From NCBI RefSeq assembly GCF_000300275.1, contig NZ_AMRN01000005.1, positions 62,001 to 126,000 of the forward strand: a DNA stretch of 64,000 nucleotides. The letters run 5' to 3'. The position numbers and the translations under genes are program-made. This document shows positions 15,079-23,629 of this stretch, piece after piece; the stretch's first letter is position 1, and every line of letters starts with the position of its first letter. Source of the stretch: Thalassospira profundimaris WP0211. Its GTDB lineage: Bacteria; Pseudomonadota; Alphaproteobacteria; Rhodospirillales; Thalassospiraceae. The notes under the pieces are model-generated. The model saw only the letters and a list, made by a program, of their open reading frames with translations. It was not told where the DNA came from and searched no databases.

Positions 15079-15501
15079 GCTGCCGGGGCTTCGAAATGAG
15101 CTGATTGCGGAGTAAGCGCCGAAGCCAAAAAACGCTAGGCTACTTGTTACCGTTAGCGTCCCTACTATGAGAATTATCCTTGCGGTGCGCTTGGAGGATT
15201 GGTCACTAGTTAGATGAAAATTGGTGTAATAGAACTCGCCAAAGAAAGCGATTAATCCAGTCAATCCAGATACGAATAACCCCGCAATGAACCAATAGCC
15301 GGATGTAACAAGTCCATCAATTAATGCACTCTCAAATAATCTCTTTATCGGGTCGAAACTGCTGATCCGTGAGTGTTCATTTGCTGCTAACGGAATTAGA
15401 GCTACTAGTGCTCCGCCGTTGAAAAGGGCGCCGGATCTTATGGCCATCCTGCAGAACGCCAAAGTCCCTTCTAGTGAGGTCGCCTTAAGATCTTGACTCA
15501 T
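15073..15501 (-). CDS. Small membrane protein, unrecognised, atypically AT-rich
   Basis: A 142-residue protein with three or four hydrophobic segments (around ALFNGGALVALIPLA, YWFIAGLFVSGLTGLIAFFG, and ARIILIVGTLTVTSSLAFFGFGA). I do not recognise a family. GAGGTGCGAT just before the ATG at 15501 supports the start. Codons such as AAT, TTA, ATA and ACT are frequent, unlike neighbours, which points to recent acquisition. Its stop codon overlaps the end of the amidotransferase gene. Short four-helix proteins of this kind occur as orphan genes and as pore partners in defence or toxin systems, but no partner is adjacent. Confidence 0.7.
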   Translation of the reverse strand: MSQDLKATSLEGTLAFCRMAIRSGALFNGGALVALIPLAANEHSRISSFDPIKRLFESALIDGLVTSGYWFIAGLFVSGLTGLIAFFGEFYYTNFHLTSDQSSKRTARIILIVGTLTVTSSLAFFGFGAYSAISSFRSPGSL

Positions 15502-15559
15502 ATCGCACCTCTAAACCGGATTATCGGAATTCTTGCTCAAAGTTTCGATGAAAACTCGA

Positions 15560-16342
15560 CTAATTTACAACCACAATCTGACACCGCGCCTTGACCAGTG
15601 CGCGTTGCAGGGCATCGCTTGGCGCGGTGTTGAGCAACACTGTCTGAAAATCGCTGGCGTGGCCGTCGCGGCAGAGTGCTTTGCGGCCAACTTTCTTCTC
15701 GTCGATCATCAGGATCGCGTGATCGCAGCACGATACCAGTGCGCGACGGGCGCGGACTTCGTCCATGTTGAAGTCCAGCAAATCACCTGTGTCACTCATG
15801 CCGCCAACACTGACAATTCCGAAATCGGCGCGCATGCTGCCGAAAAAGTCCGCACTGTCTGCGCCGATGATATCCAAGTCACGGGTCCGAACGGTGCCAC
15901 CGGCAAGGCGGAGCGTGACGTTTGGCGCATTTTGCAGCGCCATCACCACATGCAGGTTGTTTGTGAGAACCGTTAAGTTGCGATGCGCTGCCAGATGCTG
16001 GGCGGCGAGTTCGGCGGTGGTGCCGGTGCCAATCGCAAGCGTGCAACCCTCCGGGATCAGATCAGCCACCTTGGCGGCAATCGCCATCTTGCCCGTGCGG
16101 TTCCAGACTTCGCGTTTTTCATAGGCCGAGTTGTCCGGATCGGGGGCCGGGCCCGCCAGACCATGACGGCGAAACACGCGCCCCTGTTCATGCAAATCGC
16201 GCAGATCAGTCCGGATCGTCTGGACCGAGACGTTAAAGCGGCGTGCCAGTTCCTCGACCGCCATGAAGCCGGTCGATTTGACAAGGGCGACGATACGGTC
16301 GCGTCGGCGGTCAAGGGGCACTGCATCAGACGTTTTAGTCAC
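15560..16342 (-). CDS. DeoR/GlpR family transcriptional regulator
   Basis: A 260-residue DeoR-family repressor. The N-terminal helix-turn-helix (about residues 12-65) reads RRDRIVALVKSTGFMAVEELARRFNVSVQTIRTDLRDL. The C-terminal sugar-phosphate sensor domain has the typical IGTGTTAELAAQHL and NNLHVVMALQ motifs. Family effectors are usually phosphorylated sugars or related metabolites. It is transcribed divergently from the ABC importer operon at 16542. TTCGAA-type repeats in the shared region are likely its operators, so it probably controls that operon and itself. In the effector pocket nothing odd is seen. Confidence 0.9.
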   Translation of the reverse strand: MTKTSDAVPLDRRRDRIVALVKSTGFMAVEELARRFNVSVQTIRTDLRDLHEQGRVFRRHGLAGPAPDPDNSAYEKREVWNRTGKMAIAAKVADLIPEGCTLAIGTGTTAELAAQHLAAHRNLTVLTNNLHVVMALQNAPNVTLRLAGGTVRTRDLDIIGADSADFFGSMRADFGIVSVGGMSDTGDLLDFNMDEVRARRALVSCCDHAILMIDEKKVGRKALCRDGHASDFQTVLLNTAPSDALQRALVKARCQIVVVN

Positions 16343-16350
16343 GGTTATTC

Positions 16351-16513
16351 TTTCGTTCGAAAGTTGTTATTTCGCTTGTGATCTGAGTATAGACAGGCCG
16401 AAACACCGCTGCATAGCCCGGTTTTCCTGTTGAAACATTTAATTCTTGGTGTTGTCACACAACTGAAATCGAAATCCCGATAGCTTCCGGATCGAAACAT
16501 TTTCGAACGAAAC
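16351..16513. promoter_or_regulatory. Candidate DeoR-type operators in the divergent promoter region
   Basis: TTTCGTTCGAAAG at 16351-16363 with ATTTCGC at 16369, and ATCGAAACATTTTCGAACGAAAC spread over 16491-16513. The repeated TTTCG/CGAAA half-sites resemble the operators of GlpR/DeoR repressors. They flank both promoters between the regulator and the importer operon. Confidence 0.55.
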
Positions 16514-16541
16514 CTTCTTTTCGATCTAAGGGATGCCGATC

Positions 16542-17519
16542 ATGCGTAACGTTCTTCTTGCTGCGGTTGCCTCTGCCGCGATGATGCTGCCGGTTGTTGG
16601 GCAGGCTGCTGAAAAGCTGGTTCTTTATACCAGCCAGCCGAACAAGGATGCCCAGACCACTGTTGATGCCTTTATGGCTGCCAACCCGGAAATTGAAGTT
16701 GAGTGGGTCCGTGACGGCACCACCAAACTGATGGCGAAACTGCGTGCGGAAATCGCCGCAGGCGACCCGCGCCCGGATGTTCTTCTGATTGCCGATACCG
16801 TAACCCTTGAAGGTCTCAAGCAGGAAGGTCAGCTTCAGGCCTATAAATCGGGTGAAGCAAGTGCCTATGAAGACGGTCTTTATGACGGTGAAGGCTATTA
16901 CTATTCGACCAAGCTGATCACCAGCGGCATCGTTTACAACACCGCCGTCAAAGCCCCGAAATCGTGGAAAGACCTTGCTGATCCGGCGGTGAAAAACCAG
17001 ATCGCAATGCCAAGCCCGCTTTATTCCGGTGCGGCGCTTATTCACCTCTCCACCCTGACCGAGAACAAGGATCTTGGCTGGGATTACTATCAGGCACTGG
17101 CAGCCAACGAAGCACGCGCCAAGGGGGGCAATGGCGGCACTTTCAAGGCGGTTGCTTCGGGTGAAAAGCCCTATGGCGTGGTTGTCGACTTCCTTGCCAT
17201 CCGTGGCAAAGCTGATGGATCGCCGGTTGATTTCGTCTTCCCGTCTGAAGGTGTCACATATGTGACCGAGCCGGTCGCGATCATGAAAGACGCCAAGAAC
17301 GTTGATGCCGCGCACAAGTTCGTTGATTTCCTTCTGTCCGAACAGGGTCAGGAACTGGTGCTTGATATGGGTTACATCCCGGCGCGTAACGACATGGCGC
17401 TTCCGGCCGGTTTCCCGGTACGCAGCGAGATCAAGTTGATGGACTTCAATCCGGCCATCGCGCTGGAACAGGCCGAAGCCAACAAACAGAAATTCGCAGA
17501 CATGTTCGGGGCTGAATAA
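16542..17519 (+). CDS. ABC transporter substrate-binding protein (Fe3+/sugar-phosphate/phosphonate type)
   Basis: A 325-residue periplasmic binding protein with a signal peptide ending near VGQAAEK. It belongs to the family that includes FbpA, AfuA and 2-aminoethylphosphonate binding proteins (EKLVLYTSQPNKDAQTTVDAF, SGIVYNTAVKAPKSWKDLADP). The Tyr pair used by FbpA for iron is not evident near the C-terminus, where the sequence reads VLDMGYIPARNDM, so a phosphorylated ligand is more plausible than iron. AAGGG nine bases upstream supports 16542 rather than 16533. It is the first gene of an operon with permease, ATPase and three hydrolases, and is divergent from a DeoR repressor. Confidence 0.85.
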   Translation: MRNVLLAAVASAAMMLPVVGQAAEKLVLYTSQPNKDAQTTVDAFMAANPEIEVEWVRDGTTKLMAKLRAEIAAGDPRPDVLLIADTVTLEGLKQEGQLQAYKSGEASAYEDGLYDGEGYYYSTKLITSGIVYNTAVKAPKSWKDLADPAVKNQIAMPSPLYSGAALIHLSTLTENKDLGWDYYQALAANEARAKGGNGGTFKAVASGEKPYGVVVDFLAIRGKADGSPVDFVFPSEGVTYVTEPVAIMKDAKNVDAAHKFVDFLLSEQGQELVLDMGYIPARNDMALPAGFPVRSEIKLMDFNPAIALEQAEANKQKFADMFGAE

Positions 17520-19255
17520 TGCAGGCTACAGGTCGCCTTCGCGGCGTTCTGCCTGGCATAATCGCCAAACCAAATGGCAACCGGTCTTCGGACCGGTTGC
17601 TGATTTGGTTGGTGGTGCCGGTATTTATTATTTCGATTTTGCCGATCCTGCGCCTTGGGTTTGAAGGCGTCATGGTCGGTGGTGTGCCTTCGTTTGATTA
17701 TTTTCACGACGTGCTGGGCAATTCATCAACCTGGCGGGCCACGGCAAACAGTCTTTATACTGCGGGTCTGGGAACGATTATTTCCCTTTTGATCGGGGGC
17801 GCCTTTGCCTTCTTGGTGGCACTGACCGATATACGTGCCAAGGCGGCATTGGTGTTCTGTTTCATGATCCCGATGATGATCCCGCCACAGATCACGGCCC
17901 TTAGTTGGGTGCAATTGACCGGACCCAGCAGTGCGCTTTTGAACGCCATTGGCATGGCCCCACCGCTGGGATCGCCCCAACCGCTTTATTCCGCAGAAGG
18001 CATCGCGCTTTTGCTGGGGATCCAGCATGCCTCCATCGTGTTTCTGACATTGCGCGCCAATTTGCGCATGCTGCCACGTGAACAGATCGAAGCCGCCCGT
18101 TTGGCCGGCGCACGCGGCGGGCGTTTGTGGTGGCAGATCATTTTGCCGCTGACCAGTCCGGGCCTGATTGCCGGTACGGCGATGGCCTTTGTCACCGCGC
18201 TTGGCAATTTTGGCATTCCGGCGATGCTGGGTATTCCGGCAGGCTACCAGACGCTGCCGACATTGATTTATCAAAAGCTTGCCGGGTTCGGCCCGTCCGT
18301 TCTGGGTGAGGTTTCCGTTCTTGCCATGCTGATCGGGGCTATTGCGATTTGCGGCGTGGCGCTGCATCACCGTTTGCTGTCCAAACGTGACTATCGTCTG
18401 ATGGGGATGGTCGGGCGTCCTTTGGATGTCAAACTCGGTGCGCGCCGGGGATTGGTTGAAACGGCCCTTTGGACGGTATTGGTTGCCATTCTGGTCATTC
18501 CGCTTCTAGCACTCTTTACCACCGCACTGGTGCCGGCCTTTGGCGTCAAGCTGACATTTGCCAATGCGACGTTCGAGGCGTTTCACGAAGTCATGTTCGT
18601 GCAGCCATCCACCATTCGCGCATTCCAGAACAGCTTTGTTTTGTCCGTGGGGGCGGCGGTGACACTTGTTTTGATGTGCCTGCCGCTGGCCTATGTGATG
18701 GTGCGCAGGCCATCGAACCTGACCAAGCTGATCAATCTTCTGGTCGAGGTGCCTTATGCGCTTCCGGGTGTGGTTTTGGCGATTGCATGCATCTTGCTGT
18801 TTATCCGCATTCCGCTGATTGATGTCAGTTTGTATGGCACGCTTGCGATCATTTTTGTCGCGTACTTGGCGCGTTTTCTGGTGATTGCGCTACGTCCGGT
18901 GATGAACAGCTTTACCCAGCTTGACCCGGCCCTTGAAGAAGCCGCCCAGGCCTGTGGTGCCGGGTTGTCGCGACGCTTGCGCGATATCTTGCTGCCACTT
19001 GCTGCCCCTTCGGCTGCGGCCGGTGCGCTTTTGGTGTTCCTGACCGCCTTTAACGAACTGACCGTTTCGGCCCTTTTGTGGTCGGCCGGGAACGAGACGT
19101 TGGGCGTTTTGATTTTCAATCTTGATGACAGTGGCGACACCGTTCTGGCCTCGGCCGTGGCGGTTCTGGTCGTGCTGGTGGTGATCGCGCTGATGAGCTG
19201 TTTTCAGCTTGCCGCGCGTCGTTTGCCCAAAGGAGTTGTACCGTGGCAGACATAA
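17519..19255 (+). CDS. ABC transporter permease, two fused domains (FbpB/AfuB type)
   Basis: A 578-residue inner-membrane permease made of two tandem binding-protein-dependent transport domains, about residues 25-275 and 310-570. This double-length layout is typical of FbpB, AfuB and AEP transporters. Each half has an EAA-type loop for ATPase contact (EAARLAGARGGRLWWQIILPL and EEAAQACGAGLSRRLRDILLP, one residue longer than quoted at most). The ATG overlaps the stop of the binding-protein gene (TAATG), and the 3' end overlaps the ATPase gene by 13 bases. Confidence 0.9.
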   Translation: MQATGRLRGVLPGIIAKPNGNRSSDRLLIWLVVPVFIISILPILRLGFEGVMVGGVPSFDYFHDVLGNSSTWRATANSLYTAGLGTIISLLIGGAFAFLVALTDIRAKAALVFCFMIPMMIPPQITALSWVQLTGPSSALLNAIGMAPPLGSPQPLYSAEGIALLLGIQHASIVFLTLRANLRMLPREQIEAARLAGARGGRLWWQIILPLTSPGLIAGTAMAFVTALGNFGIPAMLGIPAGYQTLPTLIYQKLAGFGPSVLGEVSVLAMLIGAIAICGVALHHRLLSKRDYRLMGMVGRPLDVKLGARRGLVETALWTVLVAILVIPLLALFTTALVPAFGVKLTFANATFEAFHEVMFVQPSTIRAFQNSFVLSVGAAVTLVLMCLPLAYVMVRRPSNLTKLINLLVEVPYALPGVVLAIACILLFIRIPLIDVSLYGTLAIIFVAYLARFLVIALRPVMNSFTQLDPALEEAAQACGAGLSRRLRDILLPLAAPSAAAGALLVFLTAFNELTVSALLWSAGNETLGVLIFNLDDSGDTVLASAVAVLVVLVVIALMSCFQLAARRLPKGVVPWQT

Positions 19256-20325
19256 ATCTTTCGCGCATTACCAAATGCTTTGGCGATTATCGGGCGGTCA
19301 ATCAGGTCTCGCTTGATATTGCCGATGGGGAATTCGTGGCTCTGCTGGGCCCGTCCGGTTGCGGCAAGACGACGCTTTTGCGGTTGCTCGCCGGGTTTGA
19401 AGAACCCGATCACGGCCAGATTTCACTCGGCGGTCAGATCATGGCAAGTCCGGAAAATAACATCATGGTCAGTCCCGAGGATCGCAATCTTGGCATCGTG
19501 TTTCAGTCCTATGCCCTGTGGCCGCATATGACTGTTGCGCGCAATGTCGGCTATCCGCTGGAAGTGCGCGGGCTCAGCCGTGCCGATCAGGACCGCAAGA
19601 TTGCCGAGGCGCTCGATATCGTTGCCCTTGGTCCCTATGCCGATCGCAGCCCGTCGGAACTCTCGGGCGGGCAGCGTCAGCGTGTGGCACTGGCGCGCTG
19701 CCTTGTCATGGAACCGCGGGCGGTGTTGCTCGACGAACCGTTGGCCAACCTTGATGTCCATTTGCGCGAAACCATGCAGCAGGCGTTTCTGGATTTCCAT
19801 CGCCGTACCGGGGCGACGATGATTTACGTCACCCATGACCAGGCTGAGGCCATGGCAATGGCCGACCGGATTGCGGTGATGGACAAGGGCCATATTCGCC
19901 AGATGGCAGCGCCCGAAACGCTTTATCGCGAACCGGCCGATCTGATGGTGGCGGGCTTTGTCGGGGCGGGCGCGGTCCTGCCGGTACAAGGTGTGACGGT
20001 CGGAAGTAACGGCAACTGTTCTGTCCAGTTGGGGCAGAGCAGCATTAAAGCGCGCATCTGCCCGAAACTGGCCGATGGCCTTACGACTGCCAATGCCGGT
20101 CTTTGCCTGCGGCCCGAGGACGTCTGGGTCACGGATGATGCGCCGTTGCGCGGTCAAGTCGATGATTGCGTCTATCTCGGCGGGCGGTTCCGCCTTTCGG
20201 TTCGGATTGGCGCGGATCAGACATTGCCGGTCTATGCCAACCGCCGGGCCCGGATCGGAGATCAAGTTGGCCTTCAGGTCAATGACGGCTGGGTGTTTGA
20301 TCGCATGTCGGGTGAGGCCGCCTGA
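19243..20325 (+). CDS. ABC transporter ATP-binding protein
   Basis: A 360-residue ATPase of the importer. Walker A is GPSGCGKTTL, the Q loop sits in VFQSYALWPHM, the signature is LSGGQRQRVALARCL, and Walker B is AVLLDEPLANLD followed by the switch His in YVTHDQAEA. The last 100 residues are a TOBE-like regulatory domain (LCLRPEDVWV). Translation begins at GTG 19243 with AAAGGAG six bases upstream. The stop overlaps the next start (TGATG). It powers the permease at 17519. Confidence 0.93.
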   Translation: MADINLSRITKCFGDYRAVNQVSLDIADGEFVALLGPSGCGKTTLLRLLAGFEEPDHGQISLGGQIMASPENNIMVSPEDRNLGIVFQSYALWPHMTVARNVGYPLEVRGLSRADQDRKIAEALDIVALGPYADRSPSELSGGQRQRVALARCLVMEPRAVLLDEPLANLDVHLRETMQQAFLDFHRRTGATMIYVTHDQAEAMAMADRIAVMDKGHIRQMAAPETLYREPADLMVAGFVGAGAVLPVQGVTVGSNGNCSVQLGQSSIKARICPKLADGLTTANAGLCLRPEDVWVTDDAPLRGQVDDCVYLGGRFRLSVRIGADQTLPVYANRRARIGDQVGLQVNDGWVFDRMSGEAA

Positions 20326-21413
20326 TGTCAGCCCGTATGCGTGTTCTTTCCGGTCTTGGTGAAAAGGGCCCGGCCTGTTTGCGACTGGAATTCTTTAACC
20401 GGCGCTGGCTGCTTGATTGCGGGGTAGGTCCCGAAAGTGATCAGGGTTTTGATCCGGCGTGGCTTAATAAAGTTAACGCTGTTTTCATTACCCATGACCA
20501 TATCGACCATATCGGGGCGGCGGGCGAAATCGTTGATGCCGGTTTGCCGATCTATTGCACCGAAGTCACCGCGCGTTCCCTTCCCAAGGGGGCCAATGTC
20601 ATCCCGCTGCCGCCTTATGGGGAAATTCAAGTCGATGGCGTAACCGTCACCACCGGGCGCACCGGCCATTCATTCGGCGGTGTGTGGCTGCATTTCGAAC
20701 TGGGTGGCGGGGTGCTGTATTCCGGCGATTTCTGTCAGGAATCCGATTATTTCCTCTATGACACGCCGCCTGATGCCGCCACCGTGTTGCTTGATGCGTC
20801 CTATGGCATGGAACAGCTGACCCAGCAGGTCCGTATTGATAGTCTTTTGACCACCATGACAAAGCTGGATGGGCAGATCCTGTTTCCGGTGCCGCCCAGT
20901 GGCCGGGCGGCGGAAATGGCGTTGTTGTTCGAGCGCCACGGGCTGGCCGACTGGTCGATGGATGATCGCTGCTATGGGCAGGTCAAGCAGGTGCTTGATG
21001 CCCATGGATCGGATTACGTTTCAAGTGATGCGATCCGCCAATTGCGCAGCCTTAAGGACAAGGCAAAGCATTTCAATCCCGACGCACGCTTGTTGCTGTG
21101 TCATGCGCCCTGCGCGACCTTTGGCAAGGCGCGCGAACTCATTGATCAGTGGCAGGATGCTGGTCGCATGGGGGCAAGTGCGCATGTGATCTTTACCGGT
21201 TTCATGCCGATCGAGGCGCGCAAGATGGTCGAAAAGGGCCATGCCCATTTCCGGCGTTGGAACGTGCACCCGCTGGCAAGCCATGTGATCGACCTTGCCA
21301 ATCAATGCCATGCCATGCAGGTCGTGCCGCTTTTCACCAGCCGGCCAGAGGATTTTGGGCTTGTCGACGGGTTTGACGGGCGGCTACAGCTTGCAGATCG
21401 GTTCTATTTGTAA
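20325..21413 (+). CDS. Metallo-beta-lactamase-fold hydrolase, possibly with a beta-CASP-like insert
   Basis: A 362-residue hydrolase. The zinc-binding HxHxDH motif is present as FITHDHIDHIGAAGEI, and further ligands are likely in TGHSFGGVW and YSGDFCQESDYF. The C-terminal half (LFPVPPSGRAAEMALLFER, VIFTGFMPIEARKMV) has the layout of beta-CASP phosphodiesterases, though I do not see a complete set of their motifs. Such enzymes cleave phosphodiesters, including nucleic acid or cyclic phosphate. Its ATG is coupled to the ATPase stop, so it belongs to the importer operon and probably acts on the imported compound. Confidence 0.75.
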   Translation: MSARMRVLSGLGEKGPACLRLEFFNRRWLLDCGVGPESDQGFDPAWLNKVNAVFITHDHIDHIGAAGEIVDAGLPIYCTEVTARSLPKGANVIPLPPYGEIQVDGVTVTTGRTGHSFGGVWLHFELGGGVLYSGDFCQESDYFLYDTPPDAATVLLDASYGMEQLTQQVRIDSLLTTMTKLDGQILFPVPPSGRAAEMALLFERHGLADWSMDDRCYGQVKQVLDAHGSDYVSSDAIRQLRSLKDKAKHFNPDARLLLCHAPCATFGKARELIDQWQDAGRMGASAHVIFTGFMPIEARKMVEKGHAHFRRWNVHPLASHVIDLANQCHAMQVVPLFTSRPEDFGLVDGFDGRLQLADRFYL

Positions 21414-21447
21414 TGCATGCGTTTTCCAACAAAGGTGATGTCCGGTC

Positions 21448-22038
21448 ATGATCTATGCCGCTGAAAAGTTCGATTTTCCCAAACTGCCGTTTGTCTTCAT
21501 CCGGCACGGGGAAACCGATGCCAACCGGGCGGGGATCATTGCCGGGTCAAACGAACCGCCGCTGAATGAAACCGGGCGCGAACAGGCGGTGGCGATTGCG
21601 CCACTGATGGCGATGGCGAAATGGCGTGCAGTTTATGTCAGTCCGCAGGACCGGGCACGCACGACGGCCAATCTGGTGTTGCCCGATTATGACGCCAGGG
21701 TGCTTGATGGTCTGCGCGAACGTCATTGGGGCGATCTGGAAGGTCGCCCGATCTCCGAGCTTTGCCCGCGCTTTGACACCCCGCCCAATGGCGAGGGGTT
21801 TGATGCCATGTGCCAACGCGTGTCCTTTGCCATGCAACAGGCATTGGCCGAGGTCAGTGATGATCTAACCGTGATCGTTGCTCATTCCGGTGTGGCGCGC
21901 TGCATTCTTTACATGACCGGGTTTGAGGCCGACGGCCCGCGCGTGCCCAACGCCACCCCGATCCTGTTCCGCCCGATGGAAATCGGCTGGGAGTATGAAA
22001 ATTTGACCGAAAACCTGATCAAGGAGATTTCTGCGTGA
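21448..22038 (+). CDS. Histidine phosphatase family protein (phosphoglycerate-mutase-like)
   Basis: A 196-residue cytoplasmic phosphatase. The catalytic RHG motif is FVFIRHGETDANRAG, with the phospho-accepting His in it. The Glu of the proton donor lies in LRERHWGDLEGRP and the second His in VIVAHSGVARCI. It is likely a phosphatase rather than a mutase given the size. It sits 34 bases after the metallo-hydrolase gene and its last bases overlap the start of the HAD gene (GTGA), so it is in the importer operon. The substrate is presumably a product of the preceding hydrolase. Confidence 0.87.
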   Translation: MIYAAEKFDFPKLPFVFIRHGETDANRAGIIAGSNEPPLNETGREQAVAIAPLMAMAKWRAVYVSPQDRARTTANLVLPDYDARVLDGLRERHWGDLEGRPISELCPRFDTPPNGEGFDAMCQRVSFAMQQALAEVSDDLTVIVAHSGVARCILYMTGFEADGPRVPNATPILFRPMEIGWEYENLTENLIKEISA

Positions 22039-22508
22039 CTGAACCCAAAGCCCGTGATGCGCGTGATGCAGTCGTGTTTGATATGGATGGCACGCTGGCG
22101 CATTTTGATGCCGATGCTTTGGGGCATCTGGTTCATGGTGTGGAAAAACAGTGGGATGCGTTCTTTGACGCCATGGACCACGCCAAACCGATCGAAAATA
22201 TCGAGAAACTGTTGCGCATCCTGCATGCATCCGGCCATGCGATCCTGATCTGTTCGGGCCGCCCGGCGGGATGGCAACACCGATCAGAATCCTGGCTGCG
22301 TGCGCATGATATCCCGTTTGATGGTATGTATCTGCGCCCCATGGATGCCGATCACCGCACCGATGAAGAGGTCAAGGAAGACCTTCTGGCCAAGATCATC
22401 GAGGATGGCTTTAACCCGTGGCTGGTGGTCGATGATCGCAGACGGGTGGTCGATAAATGGCGCGACATGGGGCTGACCTGTTTGCAGTGCGCACCTGGCG
22501 ACTTTTAA
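22035..22508 (+). CDS. HAD phosphatase resembling the polynucleotide kinase 3'-phosphatase domain
   Basis: A 157-residue HAD-superfamily phosphatase. Motif I is VVFDMDGTLAHFD, motif II is LICSGRPAGW, and the C-terminal part has DDRRRVVDKWRDMGL and a closing QCAPGDF. The arrangement GRP...MD.D.RTDEEVKEDLL...DDR..V...W...G resembles the 3'-phosphatase domain of T4 polynucleotide kinase, which removes phosphate from nucleic acid or nucleotide 3' ends. GTG 22035 has AAGGAG upstream and overlaps the previous stop. It is the last gene of the importer operon, before a strong terminator. Confidence 0.8.
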   Translation: MTEPKARDARDAVVFDMDGTLAHFDADALGHLVHGVEKQWDAFFDAMDHAKPIENIEKLLRILHASGHAILICSGRPAGWQHRSESWLRAHDIPFDGMYLRPMDADHRTDEEVKEDLLAKIIEDGFNPWLVVDDRRRVVDKWRDMGLTCLQCAPGDF

Positions 22509-22521
22509 TCCTCACACAAAT

Positions 22522-22550
22522 AAAAAGACCGGCTTCGCGCCGGTCTTTTT
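22522..22550. terminator. Bidirectional terminator
   Basis: AAAAAGACCGGC and GCCGGTCTTTTT flank a 5-base loop between the convergent HAD gene and msrB. The 12-bp stem with A and T tracts would work on both strands. Confidence 0.9.
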
Positions 22551-22557
22551 TGTCTGT

Positions 22558-22998
22558 TTATTCGAACAGATGGCGATATTCGCCGTATCCTTCGGCCTCA
22601 AGATCTTCGATCGCGACAAAGCGAAGGGACGCCGAGTTGATGCAATAACGCAATCCACCGCGATCCTTTGGGCCATCGGGAAAGACGTGGCCAAGGTGGC
22701 TGTCGCCATGTTTGGACCGGACTTCAATCCGGCGCATGCCGTGCGTGTTGTCTTCCTTGGCAACGATATGTTCGGACTGAACGGGCTTTACAAAGCTTGG
22801 CCAGCCACAGCCGCTATCGAATTTATCGCGCGAGGTAAAAAGCGGCTCGCCCGAGACAATATCGACATAAAGCCCGTCTTCCTTATGGTCCCAGAAATCA
22901 TTGCGAAACGGCGGTTCGGTGCCGCTTTCCTGTGTCACATAATATTGTTCGGGCGACAGGTCGCGGATGGCATCCGGGTCTTTGTGATATTTGCTCAT
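22558..22998 (-). CDS. msrB: Peptide-methionine (R)-S-oxide reductase MsrB
   Basis: A 146-residue protein that reduces methionine-R-sulfoxide in proteins. Family motifs are [24 protein letters not shown] and [11 protein letters not shown]; the catalytic Cys is the one in YCIN. The two CxxC zinc sites found in many MsrBs are missing (the equivalent region reads [11 protein letters not shown]), so this is a zinc-free form in which Cys in SGCGW may act as the resolving residue. The gene is monocistronic and shares a terminator with the convergent operon. Confidence 0.95.
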   Translation of the reverse strand: MSKYHKDPDAIRDLSPEQYYVTQESGTEPPFRNDFWDHKEDGLYVDIVSGEPLFTSRDKFDSGCGWPSFVKPVQSEHIVAKEDNTHGMRRIEVRSKHGDSHLGHVFPDGPKDRGGLRYCINSASLRFVAIEDLEAEGYGEYRHLFE

Positions 22999-23140
22999 AT
23001 TTCGTCACTTAGCCTTCTGAACTTCGGTCTGGCGATTTCCTGTTTGCAAAGATGGTTGGAATATCGCTGTTGTCCAGTGACTTCACACCGAAGTGACATC
23101 AAAAGCTGATCTGATCAGACCTGATACTCAGCCTTGGCAC

Positions 23141-23614
23141 TCAACCTTGGCACCAGGGCTGGCGTTTGGTTTTGCCGTCATAGGGGCGGGCAAGGCCGTT
23201 TTCGATCAGCTCAAGATCAAGCGGGCTGCCATCGACCCGCACAGACGCCACCACACGCCCACCATAGCGGCCCCATTCCGGTTCGCAGAATTGAACTGAT
23301 GTCGCGGTTTTCAGGCGTTGGCGGGCATAGTCGCGCGCCTTTTGCGCCAGTTGCTTTTCACTCTCGCATTGGCCGCGCATTTCAGGCGTATCAACACCAC
23401 GCACGCGCACCGACATATTGGCGATTTCATCCGGCAGGCCGGGAATGGCGACATAGATCGTGTCGCCGTCATAGGCATAGTTGCCGCGATATTCGCGCAG
23501 CGGCCAGTCATAGCAGGCGGCAATGGCCGGCAGGCTTGCGATCATCGTTATTGCGGCTGCGCATGCCATGACGGCACGTTTGGCAAATCGGGATGTGGGT
23601 TTGTTTGACGTCAT
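23141..23614 (-). CDS. Secreted thermonuclease-like (SNase) protein
   Basis: A 157-residue exported nuclease-fold protein. A signal peptide with Lys/Arg n-region and hydrophobic core ends near LPAIAACYD. The staphylococcal-nuclease motifs are YDGDTIYV, MSVRVRGVDTPEMRGQC and YGGRVVASVRVDG, with RG in LIENGLARPYDG. The catalytic Arg, Glu, Arg triad is represented by R in VRGVDTPE, a Glu in CESEKQ or nearby, and R in GGR. It probably cleaves nucleic acids in the periplasm or outside. It lies 15 bases from the end of the upstream ATPase gene, so they may be cotranscribed. Confidence 0.88.
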   Translation of the reverse strand: MTSNKPTSRFAKRAVMACAAAITMIASLPAIAACYDWPLREYRGNYAYDGDTIYVAIPGLPDEIANMSVRVRGVDTPEMRGQCESEKQLAQKARDYARQRLKTATSVQFCEPEWGRYGGRVVASVRVDGSPLDLELIENGLARPYDGKTKRQPWCQG

Positions 23615-23629
23615 CTTGGGGCGTGTTTC

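Noticed and set aside
16542-17519. Iron uptake role for the binding protein
   Set aside because: Family resemblance to FbpA exists, but the iron-binding Tyr pair is not apparent and the operon holds phosphatases, so a phosphorylated ligand is preferred.
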